Assembly (NCBI RefSeq): GCF_900177425.1
Contig: NZ_LT840184.1
Location: forward strand, 2,566,010 to 2,630,009
Direction of reading: 5' to 3'
Origin: Paenibacillus uliginis N3/975
Lineage (GTDB): Bacteria > Bacillota > Bacilli > Paenibacillales > Paenibacillaceae
Length of the DNA stretch: 64,000 nucleotides
How positions within the stretch are numbered: the stretch's first letter is position 1; each line of letters starts with the position of its first letter. The notes under the pieces are model-generated. The model saw nothing but the letters and a program-made list of their open reading frames with translations. It was not told the origin of the DNA and did no database searches. The position numbers and the translations under genes were made by a program. Below, piece after piece: positions 16,056-23,210 of the stretch.

Positions 16056-16721
16056 GTGGCATCATTCAATTCGCATGATTTTTGGTCGCCTATTCAGCTT
16101 TCATTACAAGTAGCTTTGTTATCAAGCATAGTAGTTATCATCATTGGGGTAGCAATCGCATGGTGGTTATCCCGCCGCTCATTTAAAGGCAAGATTATTG
16201 TTGAAACGATATTTATGCTGCCGTTGGTGCTCCCCCCAACAGTAGTTGGCTTTTTATTACTTGTTATGTTAGGACGGAGAAGTTGGATTGGAGAGTGGAT
16301 AGAATGGTTTTTTAACGCACCTATTGTATTTACTTGGTGGGCTGCCGTTGTTGCCTCTATCGTTGTTTCCTTTCCTCTTGTTTATCAGACCATGAAAGTG
16401 GGATTTGCTTCCGTAGATCAGAACTTGGAGGATGCAGCCCGCTCGACAGGTGCGAACGAATGGGAGGTATTCAAGTACATAACACTACCGTTAACTTTTC
16501 GCTCACTTGTTACCGCTTATATTTTAGGCTTTGCACGTGGTCTAGGTGAATTCGGAGCTACATTAATGATTGCGGGAAATATTCCAGGCAAAACCCAAAC
16601 GATTCCAACTGCGATCTATGTTGCGGTAGATTCTGGCAACACTCCGCTAGCTTGGGCTTGGACAGCCGCTATTATTGTAATCTCATTTCTTTTGCTGCTT
16701 GCTAGTCGTAAAATCTCATGA
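16056..16721 (+). CDS. modB: Molybdate ABC transporter permease ModB
   Basis: 221 residues, about five membrane segments, with the permease-ATPase contact loop EDAARSTGANEWEVFKYITLP (EAA motif, start near residue 127) and PLVLPPTVVGF early, both typical of ModB. The start is GTG at 16056. No modC ATPase gene follows; as in the B. subtilis cluster, an ATPase from elsewhere must serve. A terminator follows. Confidence 0.92.
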   Translation: MASFNSHDFWSPIQLSLQVALLSSIVVIIIGVAIAWWLSRRSFKGKIIVETIFMLPLVLPPTVVGFLLLVMLGRRSWIGEWIEWFFNAPIVFTWWAAVVASIVVSFPLVYQTMKVGFASVDQNLEDAARSTGANEWEVFKYITLPLTFRSLVTAYILGFARGLGEFGATLMIAGNIPGKTQTIPTAIYVAVDSGNTPLAWAWTAAIIVISFLLLLASRKIS

Positions 16722-16767
16722 AATGGGATAATTATAAATGAATAAATGAATTTGGTAAGCAAAATGG

Positions 16768-16797
16768 AGAGTCGATAGCTGTAATCGGCTCTTTTTA
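16768..16797 (+). terminator. Terminator of modAB
   Basis: AGAGTCGAT (16768-16776) pairs with ATCGGCTCT (16784-16792), then a T run. Confidence 0.75.
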
Positions 16798-16887
16798 TAT
16801 TTTATTGCGGTTTAAAACTTTGACATGAACAGAACTAAATAAAATTTGAGGTAATTGTATTATCCTAATCCTACAGTAGATTGGGTA

Positions 16888-16963
16888 TTTACGAAGTTCA
16901 GGAATACACATAATATGGAGTTATTAGCGAAGTTCGTAAACATACAGTTAACTGAAATCAACG
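16888..16963 (+). repeat. Decayed right ends of attC-like sites at the start of the cassette array
   Basis: Two tandem stretches resemble the right end of the sites described below: GAAGTTCAGGAATACACATAA (16891-16911 region) and GTTCGTAAACATACAGTTA followed by GAAATCAACG (to 16963). The second keeps the GTTA box (16947-16950) and the conserved GAAATCAACG that follows it in other copies. The left arm is missing. It marks the upstream edge of the array. Confidence 0.5.
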
Positions 16964-16997
16964 AAATTGTAATGGAAAATCGAAAGGAATATAAAAA

Positions 16998-17459
16998 ATG
17001 AATCTAATTCGCATAGAACCAATTGATAAAAATAACTGGGAAGAAGCTCACTCGATATCTTTACTCAAATCACAAGAGAAGCTTGTACCTTCTGTTATCG
17101 AATCTTTAGCATGGGCTTATATAAAACCGTGGGATGAGGCTTTTGATCCATATATTTTGTGCAAGGATGATAAAACATTCGGATTTTTTTATCTTTCCTA
17201 TACACCTAATAGTACGAATAATTACTGGATCGGTGGTTTTCAAATAGACAAGGAATATCAAGGGCTGGGATTAGGAACACAATCTCTTAAAAGAATATTA
17301 GAATTCATTCAGGAAATGCACAGACAATGCGAAGTAATCTCTCTAACAATCGAAAAAAGTAATAATCATGCTAGAAAGCTTTACGAGAAATTAGGATTTG
17401 TCAATCAAGATAAAGAGAACCAAGATGGCGAGATTATATATAAACTAAAGTTAAACTAA
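16998..17459 (+). CDS. GNAT-family N-acetyltransferase (cassette 1)
   Basis: The 153-residue protein has the GNAT acetyl-CoA loop as QGLGLGTQSLKRIL and the C-terminal NNHARKLYEKLGFVN. It resembles spermidine/aminoglycoside-type acetyltransferases of Bacillus, but the substrate is not readable. The ATG follows GAAAGGAA. It sits between the decayed site at 16930-16963 and the first complete attC-like site, so it counts as the first cassette. Confidence 0.82.
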   Translation: MNLIRIEPIDKNNWEEAHSISLLKSQEKLVPSVIESLAWAYIKPWDEAFDPYILCKDDKTFGFFYLSYTPNSTNNYWIGGFQIDKEYQGLGLGTQSLKRILEFIQEMHRQCEVISLTIEKSNNHARKLYEKLGFVNQDKENQDGEIIYKLKLN

Positions 17460-17508
17460 ACTATAAAGAACTTGTACTAGGTTACTCGAAGAGGTCGTTG
17501 ACATCAGC

Positions 17509-17662
17509 TAACATTACATTCCTGCGTCGTCGCTAGCGCTCCTCGGTCACCGAGAGGATTTTCGGAGAAGTTAAATCAGACGACACATCCAACCGGCTAA
17601 GTCTGACGACCCGGCAACTTTGTTGCCTTAAGCCGCTTGGACGTCAGGAATGCGAAACGTTA
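17509..17662 (+). repeat. attC-like site 1
   Basis: TAAC (17509-17512) and GTTA (17659-17662) pair as outer boxes. The next arm pairs CATTCCTG with CAGGAATG across an asymmetric loop (4 bases left, 6 right). An inner stem pairs CGGCTAAG (17594-17601) with CTTAAGCCG (17627-17635), with one extra unpaired base on the right strand. GACATCA precedes TAAC and GGAAATCA follows GTTA, as in other copies. Confidence 0.65.
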
Positions 17663-17713
17663 TCGGAAATCAGTGCATTGATATCAAATTGAAATTGAAA
17701 GCGGTGACGTAAT

Positions 17714-18262
17714 ATGTTAAATGAACATCCTAAGATCATTTTAATTACAGGCATTATGGCAAGTGGAAAGTCGACAGTGGCGCAGATACTAGCCGAACGC
17801 CTTGAGAACTCAGTTCATTTACGAGGGGATATCTTTCGTAAAATGATTGTTAATAATCGAAGAGAAATAAACCCGGATGCAGAAGAGGTTGAGTTGGAAC
17901 AATTGAAACTTCGATATAGATTCGCAGCACAAACCGCAGATCTCTATTTTGAAGCAGGTTTTTCTGTAATAGTTCAAGATGTTGTAATTGGTCCGTTGTT
18001 AGAAGACTTCATATCATACGTCCGTAACCGCCCATTATATGTAGTCGTTCTTTGTCCAAGTACGCACACCGTAACATATAGAGAGGCTACTAGATCGAAG
18101 AAAGGATATGGTGTTTGGACAGTTGAAGCATTGAATAGTGTTTTACTAAATGAAACACCTAGAATTGGAATGTGGATCGATTCATCAAATATGACACCTG
18201 AAGAAACAGTTCTTGAAATAATGACAAGATTAGATAATGAAGCAATCCTAATAAACAAATGA
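17714..18262 (+). CDS. P-loop kinase, chloramphenicol phosphotransferase-like (cassette 2)
   Basis: The 182-residue AAA_33/zeta-type P-loop protein has Walker A GIMASGKST (13-21), a catalytic-type aspartate in RGDIFRK (37-43), VIVQDVVIG (85-93) and VLCPS. This layout matches chloramphenicol 3-O-phosphotransferase and small ATP-dependent kinases. It may phosphorylate an antibiotic or nucleoside; no substrate can be fixed. The start codon follows GCGGTGA. Confidence 0.75.
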   Translation: MLNEHPKIILITGIMASGKSTVAQILAERLENSVHLRGDIFRKMIVNNRREINPDAEEVELEQLKLRYRFAAQTADLYFEAGFSVIVQDVVIGPLLEDFISYVRNRPLYVVVLCPSTHTVTYREATRSKKGYGVWTVEALNSVLLNETPRIGMWIDSSNMTPEETVLEIMTRLDNEAILINK

Positions 18263-18304
18263 GAACGGTTTATGGGCTATTTCAAGGAAGGCTCTGACAT
18301 CAGA

Positions 18305-18461
18305 TAACACTGCATTCACTCATATCATCCTTACGGCTGCTCGGTCGCGAGAGGCATTTCGAAGAAGCGGATTCAGGCGACAACCCTGCGAACCTAACCG
18401 CGTCGCGGCCGGCAGCTGAAGCTGCCTTATGGTTCTCGGGTTCGTGAATACAATAACGTTA
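18305..18461 (+). repeat. attC-like site 2
   Basis: TAAC (18305-18308) and GTTA (18458-18461). Arm pair ATTCAC/GTGAAT with a 5-base left loop and an 8-base right loop. Inner stem GAACCTAA pairs with TTATGGTTC, with the extra base on the right. CTCTGACATCA precedes the left box. Confidence 0.7.
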
Positions 18462-18509
18462 TATGAAAGAAATGCAAAGATTAATATTTTAGAGCAGAGG
18501 AAGGTATTC

Positions 18510-19010
18510 ATGGAAGTAAGACAAATGGCAACTGCATTTTTAATTAACGATGACAAAGTATTGATGATGAAAAAAGCAAGAAGTAAGCTCTTTAATTTTG
18601 AATTTTGGGGAGGGATTGGAGGACATCTTGAATATGAAGAACTAAATTTTCCAATGAAGGCCAGCTATAGAGAAATTGAAGAGGAAACGGGATTTAAAAA
18701 GAGTGAGATTAAAAACTTTAAATTGAAATACATACTGATAGAGAATAACTGTGGGGAAATCCGACAGCAATACGTATATTTTGGAGAAACAAAGCACATG
18801 AACTTTATCTCTTCTGATGAAGGGGAATTATATTGGATACATAAGAATGAGTTATTAAATTTACATATGTCAAAGATTATTAAATTTACTATTGAACACT
18901 ATTTAGAGAATCCAAATCTTGATGATATTTTAGTTGGAACAATAACGGCTAATAATGAATCAAATCCACAAATACAATGGGCAACAACTAAAGAAACCGT
19001 GACTTTCTAG
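18510..19010 (+). CDS. NUDIX hydrolase (cassette 3)
   Basis: The 166-residue protein has a NUDIX box starting GGHLEYEE and ending REIEEETGF, fitting G-x5-E-x7-RE-x2-EE-x-G. It would hydrolyse a nucleoside diphosphate linked to another group, using divalent metal. ATG 18510 is chosen because GAGGAAGG precedes it; the frame is open further upstream into the attC-like site but without a better start. AT-rich relative to the flanking sites. Confidence 0.82.
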   Translation: MEVRQMATAFLINDDKVLMMKKARSKLFNFEFWGGIGGHLEYEELNFPMKASYREIEEETGFKKSEIKNFKLKYILIENNCGEIRQQYVYFGETKHMNFISSDEGELYWIHKNELLNLHMSKIIKFTIEHYLENPNLDDILVGTITANNESNPQIQWATTKETVTF

Positions 19011-19035
19011 CAGTTCGAAGAAGGTATTTCCTTCA

Positions 19036-19191
19036 TAAAACATCGTGTTCCCGCTGTGATGCTGGTGCCTCTTGGTCTGCCAGAGGAATTTCGAGGAAGC
19101 ATAAACAGTAGACAACCCTGCACTGCCTAACCGCGTTGCGGCCGCCCTTGGGGCTTAAGGCAGTAAGGGTTCGGGAACACAGAGAACGTTA
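19036..19191 (+). repeat. attC-like site 3
   Basis: The left box is altered (TAAAAC, 19036-19041), while the right GTTA (19188-19191) with following TAGGAAATCAACGC is intact. Arm pair GTGTTCCC/GGGAACAC. Inner stem ACTGCCTAA pairs with TTAAGGCAGT, again with one extra base on the right. Internal CTAACCGCGTTGCGGCCG matches site 2 closely. Confidence 0.65.
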
Positions 19192-19247
19192 TAGGAAATC
19201 AACGCAAATAATTAAAAAAATCAAAACCTATTTAAATTAATTGTTGA

Positions 19248-19270
19248 ATTAACTAACGGGTCGTTAATTG
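19248..19270. repeat. Small TAACGG...GTTA dyad before the acylphosphatase gene
   Basis: AATTAACTAACGGGTCGTTAATT is an inverted repeat. A related sequence with the same ACTAACGG core lies after the gene at 19740-19762, so the pair brackets this cassette gene. Confidence 0.4.
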
Positions 19271-19332
19271 AAGGTGGTATGTTTCAATAATCCAAAAGGA
19301 AAAAATAGAAATAAAAAGGAGTCTGCGGAAGA

Positions 19333-19686
19333 ATGAGTGTTTTTAAGAAATTAAGAAATGAATATGTAATTTGGCATGCAAATCGTGTTAAGTTTCCAAA
19401 ATTTACACCAAGCATTATAGTCAGAAAAAAAGTAGCTTTTTCTGGAAGGGTGCAAAAGGTAGGATTTCGCTTGGAAATATATTGTATTGCTCGAAGAATG
19501 AAATTAACTGGATGGGTAAGAAATTTAAAAGATGGAAGTGTGGAAGCAGAATTACAAGGGGAAGAGTCGCATATTGATTTTCTGATCAATTGCATGCGGT
19601 CATTGAAACGGGCGTCTGTAAAGAAAATGACTATAATTGATCTGCCTATTAGAGAGGGTGAAGAAAGCTTTACAATAGTGGAATAA
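19333..19686 (+). CDS. Acylphosphatase (cassette 4)
   Basis: The C-terminal 85 residues match the acylphosphatase fold: VAFSGRVQKVGFR with the catalytic arginine and LTGWVRNLKDGSVEAE with the catalytic asparagine. These enzymes hydrolyse acyl phosphates such as acetyl phosphate. The N-terminal 32 residues are an extension not found in usual 90-residue enzymes; a later start would remove it, but no in-frame ATG with a binding site is evident there. The ATG follows GGAAG. Confidence 0.85.
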   Translation: MSVFKKLRNEYVIWHANRVKFPKFTPSIIVRKKVAFSGRVQKVGFRLEIYCIARRMKLTGWVRNLKDGSVEAELQGEESHIDFLINCMRSLKRASVKKMTIIDLPIREGEESFTIVE

Positions 19687-19739
19687 AGTACATATAGTAT
19701 AAGCGATTTTCCTAATTTCAATTTCGAACACTTGATTAA

Positions 19740-19762
19740 AACTAACGGATACTATAGTTAAG
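19740..19762. repeat. Small TAACGG...GTTA dyad after the acylphosphatase gene
   Basis: AACTAACGGATACTATAGTTA shares the ACTAACGG core and closing GTTA with the sequence at 19248-19270 on the other side of the gene. Confidence 0.35.
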
Positions 19763-19806
19763 CAAATGATGATGTTGGTTATTTCGAAGGAGGCGCCGAC
19801 ATCCTA

Positions 19807-19946
19807 TAACATCATATTCACGCTGCGGGGCTTCCGCCCCTTGGTTGTCGAGATATATAACCATGAAAGTAGTTCAGACAACAAACGACCCAGCCTAAGA
19901 TAAGAGCTATCTATGGCTGGGTCGTTTCGTGAATACAACAACGTTA
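19807..19946 (+). repeat. attC-like site 4
   Basis: TAAC (19807-19810) and GTTA (19943-19946) are followed by TAGGAAATCAACGC. Arm pair ATTCACG/CGTGAAT with 5-base and 8-base loops. A GGGGCTTCCGCCCC hairpin follows the left arm. Inner stem ACGACCCAGCC pairs with GGCTGGGTCGT. TTTCGAAGGAGGC...GACATC precedes the left box. Confidence 0.7.
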
Positions 19947-20002
19947 TAGGAAATCAACGCAATGCATTCAGTAATAAGAAAATTAGGGAGGAAATAATAA
20001 AC

Positions 20003-20395
20003 ATGAAAAGTCCTATTATTAATCGGATTGATACCGTTTTTTTACATGTAACAGATCTGAAGGAATCTGTAAGATGGTATTCGAAACTTTTGGCAATCGA
20101 ATTCAATGAGGATATTCAATTTGAAGGTCCGATTCATACATTTCCTATGGGTAAGAATAGACCTGGACTAACATTAGATAATCATAGTTTTGATGAAGCA
20201 TATAAATTTGTTCCATCAAATCAACCATTATTTAATCTAAGCACTGAAGATATAGATGAAGCTTACGAATTTGTTAAGAGTATAGGAACAGAGATTGTAA
20301 CAGAAATTGCAAGATACCCAGATCTATCTGATTTTTCTTTCAAGGACCCTGATGGGAACATTTTGATGATTTGTTCATGTATAACGGAGAATTAA
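20003..20395 (+). CDS. VOC-superfamily protein, glyoxalase/bleomycin-resistance fold (cassette 5)
   Basis: The 130-residue protein has VOC repeats: DTVFLHVTDLKESVRWYSKLL at the N terminus (motif HVTDLKESVRWY) and the closing FKDPDGNILMI. Such proteins are metal-dependent dioxygenases, glyoxalases, thiol transferases or drug-binding proteins. ATG 20003 follows AGGGAGGAAATAA, and the frame continues upstream into the attC-like site without a good start. Substrate unknown. Confidence 0.8.
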   Translation: MKSPIINRIDTVFLHVTDLKESVRWYSKLLAIEFNEDIQFEGPIHTFPMGKNRPGLTLDNHSFDEAYKFVPSNQPLFNLSTEDIDEAYEFVKSIGTEIVTEIARYPDLSDFSFKDPDGNILMICSCITEN

Positions 20396-20434
20396 TACTG
20401 TTTTTAGTGTTTTCGAAGAGGCTCTAACATCATC

Positions 20435-20589
20435 TAACATAGTATCTACGCTGCGGGCTCCGCCCTCGGTTCGCAAGTAATGTAGAGCATAGAAGTCGAT
20501 TCAGCGAACAACCCTGCGAGGCTAAGTCCGTTGGACCTAGTCGCTTACGCTCCTCTAAGCCTCTGGGATTCGTAGATACAACAACGTTA
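20435..20589 (+). repeat. attC-like site 5
   Basis: TAAC (20435-20438) and GTTA (20586-20589). Arm pair ATCTACG/CGTAGAT with 5-base and 8-base loops. Inner stem GAGGCTAAG pairs with CTAAGCCTC, with an offset base. TTTCGAAGAGGCTCTAACATCA precedes the left box. Confidence 0.7.
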
Positions 20590-20666
20590 GATAATACGGA
20601 ACGACAAATATGATAAAATTACAATAAACAAGGGCTGTTAAAAAGAAATAGAAGGAGGAAGAACAA

Positions 20667-20929
20667 ATGAAATGGCAAAAAGTAAGAAAACTGTTCCCTG
20701 ACCAATTTGTTCTGGTTTCCATCCTTGATTATCATGAGGAAGGCAATAGAAAATAGTTGATGAAGTTGCGCCGATCCGCTCTATTTCAGATCAAGAAGCA
20801 AATAAGGCATTTTTTCATGCTGAGCCTGGGAGTTTGGTATACCAAACTTCAAATCAGGAGTTTGTAATTCATATTCGCAGGGATCCATTAATGAGAGTGA
20901 GACGTAGTAGCAATGAAAATTTATTATGA
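20667..20929 (+). pseudogene. Frameshifted small conserved gene (cassette 6)
   Basis: ATG 20667 after GGAGGAAGAAC gives a 29-residue frame (MKWQKVRKLFPDQFVLVSI..., ending EEGNRK) that stops at TAG 20754. The next frame continues without a gap in sense (VDEVAPIRSIS, GSLVYQTSNQEF, DPLMRVRRS) to TGA 20927-20929. A single-base loss near 20752 explains this. The joined protein of about 87 residues resembles a small conserved hypothetical of Bacillales of unknown function. Confidence 0.65.
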
Positions 20930-20990
20930 TGGACAGTTAATAACAACGTCACTCACCATTACATTTAGAGGGAAGGTATTAAGGATAGAT

Positions 20991-21063
20991 GATGTCAACA
21001 TACGCCCCGGCCTAAAATAGGAGCTATCTAAGGCCGGGGCGCGTCGTAGATGTGGAAACGTTA
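20991..21063 (+). repeat. Shortened attC-like site 6
   Basis: Right end CGTAGATGTGGAAACGTTATAAGAAATC is normal, with GTTA at 21060-21063. The left arm is reduced to CAACATACG. The inner stem CCCCGGCCTAAAATAG pairs with CTATCTAAGGCCGGGG and shares its GAGCTATCTA apex with site 4. The middle hairpin is deleted. Confidence 0.55.
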
Positions 21064-21121
21064 TAAGAAATCCCCCACAAAACAATAGATTCGTAAATAA
21101 CTTATGAAAGTGGGAAAGTAT

Positions 21122-21628
21122 ATGAATATCCATATTAGAGAATTGAATGAGCATGATCCGGTAGTTATTTCAGCATCATTTAAAGAACAAGGATGGAATA
21201 AGCCCGTTGATTTGTATCTTAACTATCTTGAGGAACAAAAAAACGGCGATAGAGTTTCGATAATTGCTGAAGTAGATAATACTTTCGCAGGTTATGTAAA
21301 TATATTATGGAATTCATACTATCCATCCTTTAAAGATAAGGGAATCCCAGAGATAAATGATTTTAATGTTTTAATCAAATATCGCTGTCAAGGTGTTGGC
21401 TCTAAATTGATGGATAAGGCGGAAAATATTATTAAAGAACGATCTGAGATTGTGGGCATTGGAGTTGGATTATTTTCGGATTATGGAAATGCACAAATTT
21501 TGTATGCAAAGCGTGGGTATATTCCAGATGGTAAGGGAATCTATAATAGTCACCGATATATTGAACGTGGAGATACAGTAATAATAGATGATGATGTTGC
21601 ACTCTATCTAATAAAGAAATTGACATAA
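21122..21628 (+). CDS. GNAT-family N-acetyltransferase (cassette 7)
   Basis: About 168 residues with GNAT core elements: DFNVLIKYRCQGVGSKLMDKAE (motif A, acetyl-CoA loop RCQGVG) and YGNAQILYAKRGYIPDG. It resembles small antibiotic- or peptide-acetylating enzymes. Two ATGs, 21104 and 21122, are possible; the second, starting MNIHIRELN, fits family N termini better and follows GGGAAAG. Confidence 0.82.
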   Translation: MNIHIRELNEHDPVVISASFKEQGWNKPVDLYLNYLEEQKNGDRVSIIAEVDNTFAGYVNILWNSYYPSFKDKGIPEINDFNVLIKYRCQGVGSKLMDKAENIIKERSEIVGIGVGLFSDYGNAQILYAKRGYIPDGKGIYNSHRYIERGDTVIIDDDVALYLIKKLT

Positions 21629-21634
21629 TAAAGG

Positions 21635-21670
21635 TTAATAGAAATTATTCCTAAGGAATGCGAAACGTTA
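21635..21670 (+). repeat. Minimal attC-like site 7
   Basis: Left TTAA (21635-21638) and ATTCCT, then directly AGGAATGCGAAAC and GTTA (21667-21670) followed by TCTGAAAT. The right arm equals that of site 1; nearly the whole middle is absent, leaving a 36-base hairpin with the same asymmetric loop. Confidence 0.5.
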
Positions 21671-21702
21671 TCTGAAATATCACGAAAAAGAGGTGTATAT
21701 GA

Positions 21703-22383
21703 ATGTTGAAACCTATCAATGAATTTCCAAAAGACAAGAAAATAGCAGGGATTCATAGTATACCAATTACTGATGATGGATCAGTTGTTTTTGTATGGGA
21801 TATTAATGAAGAAACTTTAACTACTGTAGGCGGAAGATTAGAAGATAATGAAGATCTTAATACAGCACTCGACCGTGAAACAACTGAAGAAGCTGGTCTT
21901 ATACTAGACACGTATAGAATACCGATAGCTTCTTGGTATTGGGAAAATACGAATACATATACTGTGTTTGTTATCGCTCGAATTAAAGAGTATGTATCGT
22001 TGCCAGTTGGATTTGAAACTTCAGGAAGGGTAGTGATGAATTTCGAAACGGCACGACATCTTATAACTAAACTAGAAGGAAATAGTCATAGAATTGAATT
22101 ATTGAATCTTGCCGAACAAAAAAGTATAGAAATATTGAATCAAGTAACAAATGAACAATTATACCGATTAAAGGAGAAGGAAGAAAACCGCTTTTTATAC
22201 CCTAATTTAATGAATGATCGTTTCAGAATTATTGGTCGTCATACATTAATAAAAGACAATTACGAGGATGAATTGATTCAAATAGAGTCATTAGGACCAG
22301 GTTATAGTGGTGGGTACATTTATGTTTCAAGAAATGATATACAAAAATTAAAAACTAGTGTGGGAATCTCAGGGATATCATGA
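21703..22383 (+). CDS. NUDIX hydrolase, larger type (cassette 8)
   Basis: 226 residues. The NUDIX box begins VGGRLEDNED and ends RETTEEAGL, complete for G-x5-E-x7-RE-x2-EE-x-G. A C-terminal extension of about 90 residues (ESLGPGYSGGYIYVSRND) has no family I can name. The ATG follows AGAGGTG. The stop is directly followed by a degraded attC-like site. Confidence 0.8.
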   Translation: MLKPINEFPKDKKIAGIHSIPITDDGSVVFVWDINEETLTTVGGRLEDNEDLNTALDRETTEEAGLILDTYRIPIASWYWENTNTYTVFVIARIKEYVSLPVGFETSGRVVMNFETARHLITKLEGNSHRIELLNLAEQKSIEILNQVTNEQLYRLKEKEENRFLYPNLMNDRFRIIGRHTLIKDNYEDELIQIESLGPGYSGGYIYVSRNDIQKLKTSVGISGIS

Positions 22384-22394
22384 TACTTCATATA

Positions 22395-22545
22395 AGCTGC
22401 GGGCTTCGCCCTTGGTTCATAAGAAGTGGTAAGCAGAGAGGTTGATTCAGCGAACAACCCTGCGAGGCTAAGTCCGTCGGACCCAGTCGTTGGCGCTCCT
22501 TTAAGCCTCTCGGATTCGTAGAAGGGCTTTAAAAAAACTTTATCT
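22395..22545 (+). repeat. Decayed attC-like site 8
   Basis: The middle is nearly that of site 5 (CTGCGGGCTTCGCCC, GATTCAGCGAACAACCCTGCGAGGCTAAGTCCG in parts, TTTAAGCCTC). The left TAAC is lost, and the right end reads AAACTTTATCT in place of CAACGTTAGAT. Probably no longer active as a recombination site. Confidence 0.6.
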
Positions 22546-22578
22546 AAAAAATATTAATAGTATTGAAGGCGGTAATGT

Positions 22579-23052
22579 ATGAACTCGCTAACAAAAGAAA
22601 CGATGGATGAATTATTGGCAGCAATGGACACTTATAAAGTAATTGCGCAAGAACTCATTGACAAATTAATATCGGAAACTAACCAGCCTGAAAAATCAGA
22701 GATCATAAAAGGAGGTTACTACTTACTTTCAAATGCGGAATTACTAAACGGTGAAGAATATTTAACCGGTAATTGGTACTTTGATGTTCATGGAGAGCAT
22801 TGCATGTTTGAGAATTTAGAAACTGGGCAAAAATTGGAAGTTTCTCTCGGGAGTACAGACGATATTGGAAACGTTGACCCCTATTTTTTTTACAACTTCT
22901 TGGAATCAACTGAGAATCTTAAACACTTGATTCAATATTTCGAAAATCCATTTGGTGATATGTTGAACTTTTTTGAAGTATTAGAAAAGCGAAAAATGCT
23001 TCTGCATATTCATGGTGTTGAATACAGAAAGATTCTTCAGAATGAAAAATAA
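22579..23052 (+). CDS. Hypothetical protein, possibly DUF6896-like (cassette 9)
   Basis: 157 residues, acidic, no membrane segment. Features are GGYYLL, a FDVHGEHCMFEN segment, KLEVSLG, YFFYNFLESTENLKHLI and a C-terminal HIHGVEYRK. The pattern recalls small immunity-type proteins grouped as DUF6896, but I am not sure. The ATG follows GAAGGCGG. Nothing in the neighbourhood resembles a toxin. Confidence 0.6.
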   Translation: MNSLTKETMDELLAAMDTYKVIAQELIDKLISETNQPEKSEIIKGGYYLLSNAELLNGEEYLTGNWYFDVHGEHCMFENLETGQKLEVSLGSTDDIGNVDPYFFYNFLESTENLKHLIQYFENPFGDMLNFFEVLEKRKMLLHIHGVEYRKILQNEK

Positions 23053-23111
23053 TTTTCTAAAACAATGAAGTACAACACATGTGCTTGTGTGTAGAAACGT
23101 TTTTGTTTTCC

Positions 23112-23210
23112 TGTTAGTTCACACTGCGGGGCTTACGCCCCAGGTTCGGCAGGAGTTTTGGCAGGGAAGCAGATCAGCCGGACACATCCGTCGGACGTCG
23201 TGAATACCAG
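23112..23210 (+). repeat. Truncated attC-like site 9
   Basis: TTCACACTGCGGGGCTTACGCCCC matches the left middle of site 4, and CGTCGTGAATACC matches the beginning of a right arm. The GTTA box is missing and the sequence runs straight into a methyltransferase fragment, so a deletion removed the right end together with the start of that gene. Confidence 0.55.

Noticed and set aside
16855..17001. 48-codon frame ending at the first cassette gene (YYPNPTVDWVF...)
   Set aside because: It looked like a gene remnant with ATGA coupling, but most of it coincides with two decayed attC-like right ends, which explain the sequence better.
19284..19721. 145-codon minus-strand frame opposite the acylphosphatase gene
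   Set aside because: It mirrors the acylphosphatase frame, which has catalytic residues and a binding site.
17460..23100. CRISPR array as an explanation of the repeats in 17.4-23.1 kb
   Set aside because: Units are hundreds of bases apart, contain genes, and the repeats are long palindromes of unequal sequence; no cas genes are present.
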